DNA of 36,114 nucleotides from JANSWP01 sp041941305. Lineage in GTDB: Bacteria; Bacteroidota; Bacteroidia; Chitinophagales; Saprospiraceae. Under the pieces are notes generated by a model, which was not told the DNA's origin, did no database searches, and was given only the letters and a program-made list of their open reading frames with translations. Both the position numbers and the translations under genes were made by a program. Location: NCBI GenBank assembly GCA_041941305.1, contig JBGTQJ010000080.1:1-36114 (forward strand), in the 5' to 3' direction. Of the stretch, positions 17,992-25,695 are shown one piece after another (positions within the stretch are counted from its first letter, which is position 1; every line of letters begins with the position of its first letter).

Positions 17992-18071
17992 CAGCACAGT
18001 AGTCTGACAACAAAGTGGTTTGACAACGCAGCGATCTGACTATAAAATGGTCTGACAGCGTAGCGATTAAA
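17992..18071. repeat. Five exact-length 16-bp tandem repeats
   Basis: The units CAGCACAGTAGTCTGA, CAACAAAGTGGTTTGA, CAACGCAGCGATCTGA, CTATAAAATGGTCTGA and CAGCGTAGCGATTAAA abut with no indels. They share the C-A-x-C-x-x-A-G-x-G-x-T-C-T-G-A pattern. An inverted relative at about 17911-17925 could pair with the last units. There are no spacers, so this is not a CRISPR array. Confidence 0.75.
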
Positions 18072-18197
18072 AATAATCCGATCTCTCAATAAAGAATAGA
18101 GACAATGTGCGATTTCCCGAAACCGATTTAAGTTTTCTCAAAATCTGGTTTTTGGGATGACCTCTCCCTGCTCCGGTGGGGGGGGGTTTTTTATGTT

Positions 18198-18239
18198 AAG
18201 TTTAAGTTTAAGTTTAAGTTTAAGCTCAAGCTCAAGTTT
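18198..18239. repeat. Hexanucleotide microsatellite (AAGTTT/AAGCTC)
   Basis: Seven uninterrupted 6-bp units: four AAGTTT, two AAGCTC, one AAGTTT. They follow a tract of nine G and six T at 18178-18192. Both tracts could vary in length. The array lies about 200 bp upstream of the next start codon. Confidence 0.8.
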
Positions 18240-18391
18240 AAGGCAAAAGTCAGTTGAAACCTTATTCGTGCTTGTAGGAATCAAAGTCTCATGAAGGAGG
18301 GAGTACACTTGGCGGTATTAAAGTCGATCCTTTCCGAAACCAACTTGAATTTAAATTTGCAATCACTTTTCCAATTTTAGAAAAAGAATCC

Positions 18392-18420
18392 TTTCGAAAT
18401 TAACTCGTTCTATACCTTTG
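18392..18420 (+). promoter_or_regulatory. Predicted promoter of the VCBS-repeat gene
   Basis: TACCTTTG (18413-18420) matches TAnnTTTG and lies 17 bp after TTTC (18392-18395), a near match to the -33 element. The start codons at 18437 and 18449 imply a very short leader. Confidence 0.6.
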
Positions 18421-18436
18421 GGTATCTTTTTAAATA

Positions 18437-20644
18437 ATGACTATCGAGATGCTCAGAATATTCATATTCTTTTCCTTTTCCCTGCTTTTCCAGTTTTCAA
18501 TAGCTCAGACATTTGAGCCAATACAACTTCCCTTTGAGATCAATGGCGATAACCTGAAGCATACCCTTGCAGGTGGATTGAATTCTCCTCAATTCTCAAA
18601 AGTAGATTTGAATAATGACGGGACTGAAGACCTCTACATTTTTGATAAATCAAATAATGCGCATCTCCCTTTTTTAATAACTGAAGAGTCTGGAGAAATT
18701 ACTTATACCTATGCCTATGAATTTGCTCGAAACTTTCCCGAATGCAAGGCTTGGGTAGCACTAAGGGATTATAATGGAGACGGTATTGCAGACTTGTTTA
18801 CAGTTACGGGTACATCTCAAGTATTCAAAGGTAAATACGAGAATGGCAAAATCGCTTTTGAACCGGTCATAAGCCATCAGGGCAAATATTTGAACTTTTT
18901 GACTTATTATAAAAGTGATGGTAGCATTGATTTTATACCTCTTTTCGCAGATGATTACCCGGTGATAGAAGACATTGATGGTGATGGTGATTTGGATGTC
19001 CTGGCTTTTGGAGGGCAAACTTCTGTGAACTATTTCCGAAATACAGCAATCGAAAATGGTTACCCCCTTGATTCCCTTACCTTCATTTTGGCAGATGATT
19101 GTTGGGGAAGGTTCTCAAGAAGTAGTGATAATGAGCCAGTCTTGAGTACTGATATCAACAAATGTGCAGATGGGCTGGTTAGTTCTGATGATAGGGTTCA
19201 CCTTTCTTTGACGCTGATGGTATATGATGAAGATAATGATGGAGACATGGAAGGCATTGTGGGAGCTGCTACAAGCCCAAATTTTTCAAAATTGACCAAT
19301 ACAGGTTCTACTGATATTGCCTTTATGACAGAGGCTACCGAAATGTTTCCTGATTACGATGTTCCGGTGAATGTTTTGTCTTACCCAACAGGGTTTTACA
19401 TAGATATTGACAATGATGATGTCCCTGAGTTTCTTGCTGCGCCAAACCATGTAGAAAATGGAGAAGACCTCGAATGCTCCTGGTTGTACAAAAATGTGGG
19501 ATCTATGGACAATGTAGTTTGGGAACAGGAACGAACTGATTTTCTAGTTGGTGAAATGTTGGATTTGGGTTCTAATGCGACTCCTGCTTTTGTAGATTAC
19601 AATGCAGATGGTTTGATGGATATGGTGGTAGGAACAGGAGGGGAATGGCTTTGGACAAAAAGAGGCAGTATTGCTTTATTTGAAAATATTGGGACAGCAA
19701 CGGAGCCTGAATTTAAATTGATTGATGACAATTGGTTGGATTTCAACGCTTTGGTAGATAGCCTGAGCAAGTTTGCACCGGCTTTTGGTGATCTGGACAA
19801 TGATGGAGATGAGGATTTATTGGTGGGTACGACAAGAGGAGATTTGATCTATGTAGAAAATGTAGCTGGGGCGGGCAACCCTGTAGTTTATGAAGATAAA
19901 ATCATTACCTGGAAAAATATCTTGCCTGGTAGTAATTCTGTCCCACAAATCGGAGATTTGAACCGTGATGGATTGCCTGATTTATTAATCGGTGTTCGAA
20001 ATGGTCGGTTGAGATACTTCCCAAATATTGGCAGCCCTAATAATCCCAATTTTGAACCAGATCCATTTACTGCACCCAACGATTTTTCGTTTGGAGATAT
20101 TGATGCTGCGGGTTCCGGTAATGTAATTGGAAATGCCACTCCTTTTTTAATAGATCGAAATACCCATTTTTCAATGCTATTGGCAACTTCCAGGCTAGGG
20201 CTTGAATATTATGAATTTTCGAAAAACGATCTGAATGATGATATTTTTTCTACATTAAAAGATTTAGGAGAACTCCGGATGGGTTACTTCCTATATCCAG
20301 CTGTGGAGGACTTGAATGACGATGGATTTTTGGAACTTGTAGTTGGCAATCGAAGAGGTGGCTTGACCATTTTTGGAAGTGATTTGGGAGTGACTTCTGC
20401 AAAGGAAATTCCATCAGAAAGTAGCAGCTTTATTTCTCCAAATCCATGTTCTGATGTGTTATTTGTTCAAAGTGAAAATAGTGAGCAAATGCCTTCCAGG
20501 TATTTAATTTATAATAATTTAGGGCAATTGGTGAAAACCACCTCTGAGCATGAAATTTCAGTAAGCGATTTGCCTGCTGGTGTTTATTTTTTAGAAATTC
20601 AATCAGGTATTGGTAAAGAAGTTTTGAAATTTTTGAAGCAATAA
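18437..20644 (+). CDS. Secreted VCBS/FG-GAP repeat protein with T9SS sorting domain
   Basis: The 735-aa protein has a signal peptide (IFFSFSLLFQFSIAQ); a second ATG at 18449 may be the true start. About nine FG-GAP/VCBS-type calcium-binding repeats follow, recognisable by DxNxDGxxDL motifs such as DLNNDGTEDLYIF, DYNGDGIADLF, DIDGDGDLDVLAF, DLDNDGDEDLLVG and DLNRDGLPDLLIG. They imply an integrin-alpha-like beta-propeller. The tail (about 665-735; ISPNPCSDVL ... GVYFLEIQ) is a type A T9SS sorting domain. It is an extracellular or surface protein that probably mediates binding, with no enzyme motif. It has its own promoter, and a long hairpin follows its stop directly. Confidence 0.88.
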   Translation: MTIEMLRIFIFFSFSLLFQFSIAQTFEPIQLPFEINGDNLKHTLAGGLNSPQFSKVDLNNDGTEDLYIFDKSNNAHLPFLITEESGEITYTYAYEFARNFPECKAWVALRDYNGDGIADLFTVTGTSQVFKGKYENGKIAFEPVISHQGKYLNFLTYYKSDGSIDFIPLFADDYPVIEDIDGDGDLDVLAFGGQTSVNYFRNTAIENGYPLDSLTFILADDCWGRFSRSSDNEPVLSTDINKCADGLVSSDDRVHLSLTLMVYDEDNDGDMEGIVGAATSPNFSKLTNTGSTDIAFMTEATEMFPDYDVPVNVLSYPTGFYIDIDNDDVPEFLAAPNHVENGEDLECSWLYKNVGSMDNVVWEQERTDFLVGEMLDLGSNATPAFVDYNADGLMDMVVGTGGEWLWTKRGSIALFENIGTATEPEFKLIDDNWLDFNALVDSLSKFAPAFGDLDNDGDEDLLVGTTRGDLIYVENVAGAGNPVVYEDKIITWKNILPGSNSVPQIGDLNRDGLPDLLIGVRNGRLRYFPNIGSPNNPNFEPDPFTAPNDFSFGDIDAAGSGNVIGNATPFLIDRNTHFSMLLATSRLGLEYYEFSKNDLNDDIFSTLKDLGELRMGYFLYPAVEDLNDDGFLELVVGNRRGGLTIFGSDLGVTSAKEIPSESSSFISPNPCSDVLFVQSENSEQMPSRYLIYNNLGQLVKTTSEHEISVSDLPAGVYFLEIQSGIGKEVLKFLKQ

Positions 20645-20708
20645 ACCGTAGCCCTGCTCTCCAGAGCCGGGAATCATTCTTCCAGCTCTGGAGAGCAGGG
20701 TTACGGTT
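20644..20708 (+). terminator. 24-bp hairpin of the CTGGAG palindrome family behind the VCBS gene
   Basis: Arm 20644-20667 (AACCGTAGCCCTGCTCTCC, then AGAGC) pairs with 20685-20708 over 24 bp with a single G-U pair, around a 17-nt loop. Each arm itself contains a CTCCAG/CTGGAG core like the repeats at 95-141 and 13588-13690. It starts at the last base of the stop codon. No strong U tract follows, so it may protect the 3' end rather than terminate. Confidence 0.65.
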
Positions 20709-20766
20709 ATTTCCTAATTCAATCACACCTGGATAATTCTCTTTAGCGTTCAACTCCGTACATCAA

Positions 20767-20784
20767 TTGTTCAATATTGAACAA
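20767..20784 (+). promoter_or_regulatory. Perfect 18-bp palindrome, candidate enhancer-binding site
   Basis: TTGTTCAATATTGAACAA is a perfect dyad centred about 88 bp before the predicted sigma-54 start site, the usual distance for an NtrC-type activator site. A further GTTCAA half-site lies two helical turns upstream, at 20748-20753. Confidence 0.6.
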
Positions 20785-20836
20785 AAAGGATGATCGACTT
20801 TCTGATAAAATATTGATAGTCAATTTGTTGGTGATA

Positions 20837-20853
20837 GTGGCATGCCCATTGCA
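20837..20853 (+). promoter_or_regulatory. Sigma-54 (RpoN) promoter of the FtsX-like permease
   Basis: GTGGCATGCCCATTGCA has the invariant GG (20839-20840) and GC (20851-20852) separated by exactly 10 bp, and differs from consensus TGGCACGnnnnTTGCW at one position. Transcription should start near 20863, downstream of the first in-frame ATG at 20842, which supports the ATG at 20908. Confidence 0.7.
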
Positions 20854-20907
20854 AAAATCCTATACAGCTGCTTGGGTTTAGCATTTCTAAACCAAACTAT
20901 CAATACC

Positions 20908-23331
20908 ATGCTTCGTAACTACTTAAAAATTGCCTTCCGCAATTTGTTGAAAAACAAGAGTTTTTCCCTTATCAATATTTTTGGACTGGCAGTGGGAATG
21001 GCTGCCTGCATTTTGATGCTGGCTTATGTGCAGGATGAGCTATCCTATGATAAATTCCACGAAAAAGGAGATCGAATTTATCGCTTGACCTATTCTTACC
21101 AAATGGATGCAAAAGATGGAGTAGGATCCAAAATGACCTTTCCAGCCAAAGCTGTTTTGCTGGAAGAATATCCAGAAGTAGAAAAAGTTGTCCGGTTTTA
21201 TAGCAATAATTCCTCTAATAACTTTCCACTCTTGAGGTATGAGGACAAAGCATTTACAGAGGATCAATTTCTTTTTGCTGATCCGGAAGTTTTTGAAGTC
21301 TTTGACTTCCAGGTGATTGAAGGAGATTCAAAAGCTCCGCTGGAATTATATCAAAATGTATTGCTCACCCAAAAAGCCGCAAATAAATACTTTGGTGACG
21401 AAAGTCCTGTTGGAAAAACAATTCGTTATCAGAATGAAACGGATTTGAACATTACGGGAATTGTGAAAGATCCTCCAGGTAATTCTCATATTCAATTTGA
21501 ATTTTTAGCCCCTGTCAATTTGCAACGATACAAATGGATGGGTGGACCTGATGGTAAAATGTATGACTTCGAAACCGATTGGAATTGGGCGGGTTGCTGG
21601 TTATTTGTGCAATTAAAGGAACATGCAGATCCCAAAGTATTCGAAGAAAAAATCCAAGCAATTGCCAAAGAGTATTTTGATGAGGATGGCAAAGCCAAAT
21701 TTGCACTCCACCTCCAATCTCTTCAGGATATTCACTTTAATGCTTTCCCTACTGCAGAAATGAGCGCTGGTGGCAATCGAACTCAGGTGTATGGCTTAAC
21801 CATAATTGCTTTTCTGATCTTGCTTATTGCCTGTATTAATTTTATGAATTTAGCGACTGCTAAATCTACCCAAAGAAGTCGGGAAGTAGGTGTGAGAAAA
21901 GTGTTGGGGGCACGGCGGGGACAATTGATTCGGCAATTTTTAGGGGAAGCCATGATTATTTCCTTTCTGGCAATAGTCCTTGCCGGAGTAATAGCAGAAT
22001 TACTACTTCCAGGGTTCAATGCTCTGACAAACAAACAATTAGCTATTGATTTCTTCCAAAATCCTGAAATACCATCCCTGATGATTTCCGGAGCCTTGCT
22101 GGTAGGTTTGTTCTCTGGGAGCTATCCATCTCTTTTTCTGTCAAAGTTCAAACCTATTCAAACACTTCGCGGTCAAGTGGTTTCCTCCTTCAAAGGAATA
22201 GGGGTTCGAAAAGCTTTGGTGATTACTCAATTTGCCATTTCCACAGCTCTGATTATAGGTGTCTTTGTCATTTGGCAGCAACTTGATTTTTTGAGAAATA
22301 AAGACCTGGGATTCAATCAGGAAAATACGTTGATGATCAAAAATGGATGGAAAATCAGCGATTCCGGGAAGTACGATTTGCTCAAAACCAAAATGGAAGC
22401 CAATCCTGAAGTTAAATCCATTTATCGTGGCTACGTGCCTGGAATGGCATCATGGAGCAATTCTTTTGAAGTGGAAGGAAAAGAGGAACAAATTCGTCTT
22501 GGAATGCGCCCAGTTGGTTATGACTTTTTTGATGTATTTGATATTGAGATGGTTGCCGGGAGGGCATTTTCAGAAGCAATTGCTGCAGATTCGACTACTA
22601 CGGCAATTATCAATGAAAAAACTGCTAAACAGATAGGACTAAGTCCTGAAGAGGTATTGGGAAAGACAATAAGCTACACTGCAGGAAGTGACAATCAAAC
22701 CAGGTTTGATTTGACCATTGTAGGGGTCGCCAAAAATGCCAATTTTGAATCATTGTACAAAGAAGAAGGACCATTAATTTTTAGAGTCTCCCACTGGGGT
22801 GAATTGGCAATTAAGGTTCATTCAGGCAACATCCAAAAAAGTTTGAAAAAAATAGAAAAAACCTGGAATGAGGTCAGTCCTGATTGGCCATTTGAATATA
22901 CATTTATGGACGAAACGCTCGCTGCGAGATATGAAAAGGATGTGAAACTGGGTACAGTGATCCAAGCTTTTGCATTGCTGGCTATTTTTATTGCTTGTAT
23001 GGGACTGTTAGGACTTTCTGCTTTTATGGTGGAACAAAGAACCAAGGAGATTGGCATTCGAAAAATATTGGGTGCTTCGGTTTCTGGTATCGTGTCTTTG
23101 CTTTCAAAAGATTTTCTAAAATTGGCAGCCATTGCCATTTTTGTTGCAGCACCTCTCGGTTGGTATTTCATGAAAGAGTGGTTACAGGATTTTGCCTACC
23201 GAATTGAGTTAAATTGGTGGGTATTTATATTAGCGGGGCTATCCACAGTTTTAATTGCCTTTTTGACAGTGAGTTTGAACTCTATTCGAGCGGCCCTCTC
23301 GAATCCAGTGGAGACTTTGAAGGTCGAATAA
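20908..23331 (+). CDS. FtsX/MacB-type ABC transporter permease
   Basis: From the ATG at 20908 (MLRNYLKIAFRNLLKNK) the product is 807 aa. An upstream in-frame start at 20842 precedes the predicted transcription start and was rejected. Architecture is the duplicated MacB-periplasmic-core plus FtsX form. TM1 (about 20-42, LINIFGLAVGMAACILML) is followed by a large periplasmic domain to about 290 and a TM group to about 430. A second TM (about 460, ITQFAISTALIIGVFVI), a second periplasmic domain and three C-terminal TMs (about 680-800) complete it. FtsX signatures are REVGVRKVLGARRGQLI and KEIGIRKILGASVSGIV. Such permeases work with a MacB-like ATPase in efflux or mechanotransmission; none is in the window. 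Substrate is unknown. Confidence 0.88.
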   Translation: MLRNYLKIAFRNLLKNKSFSLINIFGLAVGMAACILMLAYVQDELSYDKFHEKGDRIYRLTYSYQMDAKDGVGSKMTFPAKAVLLEEYPEVEKVVRFYSNNSSNNFPLLRYEDKAFTEDQFLFADPEVFEVFDFQVIEGDSKAPLELYQNVLLTQKAANKYFGDESPVGKTIRYQNETDLNITGIVKDPPGNSHIQFEFLAPVNLQRYKWMGGPDGKMYDFETDWNWAGCWLFVQLKEHADPKVFEEKIQAIAKEYFDEDGKAKFALHLQSLQDIHFNAFPTAEMSAGGNRTQVYGLTIIAFLILLIACINFMNLATAKSTQRSREVGVRKVLGARRGQLIRQFLGEAMIISFLAIVLAGVIAELLLPGFNALTNKQLAIDFFQNPEIPSLMISGALLVGLFSGSYPSLFLSKFKPIQTLRGQVVSSFKGIGVRKALVITQFAISTALIIGVFVIWQQLDFLRNKDLGFNQENTLMIKNGWKISDSGKYDLLKTKMEANPEVKSIYRGYVPGMASWSNSFEVEGKEEQIRLGMRPVGYDFFDVFDIEMVAGRAFSEAIAADSTTTAIINEKTAKQIGLSPEEVLGKTISYTAGSDNQTRFDLTIVGVAKNANFESLYKEEGPLIFRVSHWGELAIKVHSGNIQKSLKKIEKTWNEVSPDWPFEYTFMDETLAARYEKDVKLGTVIQAFALLAIFIACMGLLGLSAFMVEQRTKEIGIRKILGASVSGIVSLLSKDFLKLAAIAIFVAAPLGWYFMKEWLQDFAYRIELNWWVFILAGLSTVLIAFLTVSLNSIRAALSNPVETLKVE

Positions 23332-23337
23332 TTGATT

Positions 23338-23390
23338 TTGTTTGCTGGGTTGCTGAAGCTTGTACTTCTTACCCAGCACCCAGCAAACAA
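23338..23390. terminator. Hairpin between convergent genes
   Basis: TTGTTTGCTGGGT (23338-23350) is perfectly complementary to ACCCAGCAAACAA (23378-23390), and GCTG/CAGC extends the stem after a bulge. It sits between the permease stop (23331) and the phosphoesterase stop (23399). U tails are weak in both directions. Confidence 0.6.
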
Positions 23391-23398
23391 TAAAAACC

Positions 23399-24379
23399 TC
23401 AAAAACTATTATGCTCCCTCAAAAACCAATAGGGTTTTGCAATTGCATCCTTTCGTTTCAATGTGCCCAATCCAAAATTGTCTTCAATCGAACGAAGTAA
23501 GTTGTAGTGATTGACGGGTTCTGAATTGGTTGTTCCTGCCTCGAGAAAATCACCCAATAACATGGTATAAATGCCATAATCAAATGCATAAGGGTATGCT
23601 TCATCAAAGGTGATGACAATGAGTGTTTCTGGTGGAAATTTGCCTACAGGGTCAGAACCAAGAAAGATTTTTAGGAACTTTTCGATATTGTCCATATTTG
23701 CAGTATTTGGACCTAAATCAATATCGTTGGCGGCTGGTCGAAAGATCTCTTTGGTCACATTGTGCCCATCGTTTAACAGATTTGGAACATAATAACAGAA
23801 ATGAGGCAACGAATTGGACTCCAGGTCTTTTTCAAATTCATCGGCGTGTACGATTTTTGCCAATCGATTTGGGTTGCCTACGACACTTGGAAAGGAAAGA
23901 AATGGCACATGTTTTCTTGCAAAAGGGAATTGTTTGCTATCATCGGGAACCCTTCTCAAATTAGACTGAGGGGAAGTCTTCCAGTTGTATTTGAGTTTTT
24001 CCTTATAACCCTCTGGTAATGATTCAGCATAACATTTCCAACTCAAATTTTGCCCTTCCAACAAATCTACAATAGATGGTAGGCTATAACCTTCCTTGTT
24101 ATAATTGTAATACCCTTTTTTGGTAGTCTTCCCATTTTTGTCTTTTATAGGGGGCACCCAATACCAATCCATGTAGTGTTCATTGTCATCGGTAATTTGC
24201 ATGGTGTCTCCAGCAACCATGGCAATGTAATTGGGTTGAGATGGATGCGTTACGCCCTGGGCATTAGACAGGAATACCCCTTTTTTTCGCAAACCGTTTA
24301 AATAATCGTTTGCCAGTGCAGTACTCCGCATGGTGTTTTCGAGCATGACAATTACGACCCGTTGAAATACTTTTCCCAT
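23399..24379 (-). CDS. Phosphoesterase-family protein (acid phosphatase/phospholipase C-like)
   Basis: From the ATG at 24379 (MGKVFQRVVIVMLENTMRST) the product is 326 aa. An in-frame ATG at 24421 lies within a dispersed hairpin and would add 14 polar residues, so it was not chosen. Motifs fit the PF04185-type alkaline-phosphatase-superfamily fold: VIVMLENT near the N-terminus (metal and nucleophile region), THPSQPNYIAMVAGD (about 44-58) and VITFDEAYPY in the C-terminal third. The likely activity is metal-dependent phosphomonoester or phosphodiester hydrolysis. There is no signal peptide, which is unusual for the family and suggests a cytoplasmic location or a lost 5' end. Substrate is unknown. 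Confidence 0.78.
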   Translation of the reverse strand: MGKVFQRVVIVMLENTMRSTALANDYLNGLRKKGVFLSNAQGVTHPSQPNYIAMVAGDTMQITDDNEHYMDWYWVPPIKDKNGKTTKKGYYNYNKEGYSLPSIVDLLEGQNLSWKCYAESLPEGYKEKLKYNWKTSPQSNLRRVPDDSKQFPFARKHVPFLSFPSVVGNPNRLAKIVHADEFEKDLESNSLPHFCYYVPNLLNDGHNVTKEIFRPAANDIDLGPNTANMDNIEKFLKIFLGSDPVGKFPPETLIVITFDEAYPYAFDYGIYTMLLGDFLEAGTTNSEPVNHYNLLRSIEDNFGLGTLKRKDAIAKPYWFLREHNSF

Positions 24380-24397
24380 GTTCTTTGTTTTGTTTAA

Positions 24398-24457
24398 GTG
24401 TTCGGGTGTTTTTGTGTTCATGTTTAGAAAAACTTAAACACACAAACACCTGAACAC
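24398..24457. repeat. Imperfect long hairpin upstream of the phosphoesterase gene
   Basis: The left arm (24398-24426, GTGTTCGGGTGTTTTTGTG ...) pairs imperfectly with the right arm (24434-24457, TTAAACACACAAACACCTGA ...). The AACACCTGAACAC motif is shared with 8842-8854, so this belongs to a dispersed family. Confidence 0.55.
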
Positions 24458-24463
24458 GATGTT

Positions 24464-24738
24464 TTAAGTCTTAATATTTATTGGCCATAGAGTAATGGTT
24501 GGTGATCGGGTGTCAATTTTCTTAATGAATGCAGCAATGGTTTCCCGGAATTCGATCAAAGTATGGTTGACTGAATCGTTTGAATAATCGCCAAAAGTGA
24601 CTTGGAAGATATTTGATAGCCTTATTTAATGAAAAATCAATTGGAAGCAGGAAACTTCCAGAGCGGCCCGTTTGATAAGATGTTGTAAATGTAAGGGCTT
24701 TAATGTGAGGAAGGAAATAATCCAGGGGATTATTTAGC
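24464..24738 (-). pseudogene. Frameshifted gene relic of unknown family
   Basis: Between the phosphoesterase gene and the gene at 24774, two leftward open frames abut. One reads NNPLDYFLPHIKALTFTTSY and continues to SLNKAIKYLPSHF. The other reads QVTFGDYSNDSVNHTLIEF and continues to a stop at 24464. Removing one T from the CACTTTTGG run would join them as KYLPSHFGDYSNDSVNH. No good start codon is seen. It is either a decayed gene or an assembly indel. The family was not recognised. Confidence 0.35.
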
Positions 24739-24773
24739 TTAGTTTTTGGATAGATATTCCTTTTTCAAGTTAT

Positions 24774-25634
24774 TCAATTCTTTATTAGCTCTTTGTAAAA
24801 AATGGATTCTATAAATAAGTTTTTATAAAGTTGAATGATAGAATTTCTGCTAAGTTCTTTATTAGAATGCCTCTTATGACCAATTGCGTGATCATACAGG
24901 TTAAAAGAATGACCCAGAATTTTAATTTCAGCTCCCCAATGGTTGTCATACTGGATGCTTTCCAAAGCTTCTTTCAACAAACCATCTCGCTCTTTTTTAG
25001 AAAACTTTGATTTCAAATGTTGAATTATCATTGCTCTGATTGCCATTAGTCTGGGTTTATCAATTCTATTATTTCCAAAAAAACTGTCATATAGCAATAG
25101 ATTTTTCACACAACTTAGCAGAGAATCCGTTTCATTTAAGCTGTAAAAGCACCTGGTTTTAAAATACTGGTATAAAAGTTTTTCTGAGAAATATCCATTG
25201 CCACAATAATGACCAACTATATTCTTGTCAAATTCTCTTAGAAAAATCAAGGCATATTGATAATCTTCTTTCTGAATACTAAGCTTTACTAAGTATAGAG
25301 ATATGTCTTCACGGTATCTTGGAAAAGCTAATTTAAGTAGTTCCCCTTCCATTGTCTCCCTTTCAAATTTTTCATAATCCTCTTTGGATTCGCGCATTTC
25401 CTTTCGTAAAGTATAAGCCTCGGCTAAATTTTCTACTAAATCGAAGTAAATAGAATCCCTGGTCTTCACCTGCTCTGTTTTCAGCTTTTTCAATATTTGA
25501 ATAGCTTCATCAACCTTATTGGAATAGGTAATATAATAAAGCGCTTTTTGAAAATTTTGGGCAGTATCGAGATGTTGACCCTTGGAAATATTCAAAAAAA
25601 ATAGGGTGACAAAAAATAAAGAGATAATTCGCAT
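24774..25634 (-). CDS. Secreted helical protein of unknown function, possibly frameshifted at its end
   Basis: The 286-aa product has a signal peptide (MRIISLFFVTLFFLNISKG) and then an almost wholly alpha-helical, charge-rich body. Spaced aromatic and Leu/Tyr patterns resemble degenerate tetratricopeptide-type repeats (for example AIQILKKLKTEQ, YQYALIFLREFDKN). There is no T9SS tail and no lipobox. The family was not recognised. A run of six A on the + strand (24797-24802) sits near the 3' end. One extra base there would replace the last residues with LQRANKELNNLKKEYLSKN and stop at 24739, a more natural coiled C-terminus. No promoter is evident. Confidence 0.65.
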   Translation of the reverse strand: MRIISLFFVTLFFLNISKGQHLDTAQNFQKALYYITYSNKVDEAIQILKKLKTEQVKTRDSIYFDLVENLAEAYTLRKEMRESKEDYEKFERETMEGELLKLAFPRYREDISLYLVKLSIQKEDYQYALIFLREFDKNIVGHYCGNGYFSEKLLYQYFKTRCFYSLNETDSLLSCVKNLLLYDSFFGNNRIDKPRLMAIRAMIIQHLKSKFSKKERDGLLKEALESIQYDNHWGAEIKILGHSFNLYDHAIGHKRHSNKELSRNSIIQLYKNLFIESIFYKELIKN

Positions 25635-25695
25635 ACTTTATAGTTTAACACAAAGATGCTGCTGAGAGAAAATCTACACAATCGATTTGATTTAA

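Larger units (their letters stand above)
17886..18412. other. Repeat-bearing intergenic region
   Basis: No supported gene is present. It contains CGCTTCGCTGTCAGA (about 17911-17925), inverted relative to unit 5 of the following array, then the 5 x 16 bp tandem array, a run of nine G and six T (18178-18192), and an AAGTTT hexamer array. The promoter of the next gene lies at its right end. Confidence 0.65.

Noticed and set aside
17992..18071. Possible CRISPR array
   Set aside because: The 16-bp units are directly tandem with no unique spacers, and no cas genes are present.
18292..18378. 28-codon frame beginning MKEGVHLAVL
   Set aside because: Short, no ribosome-binding or promoter signal specific to it, no family resemblance, and it lies just ahead of the predicted promoter of the VCBS gene.
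20842..20907. Upstream ATG of the FtsX-like permease frame
   Set aside because: It lies within the sigma-54 promoter and before the predicted transcription start. The family start MLRNYLKIAFRNL corresponds to 20908.
24380..24421. Upstream ATG of the phosphoesterase frame
   Set aside because: It is located in the dispersed GTGTTCA hairpin and adds a polar, non-homologous leader. The ATG at 24379 starts directly at the conserved fold.
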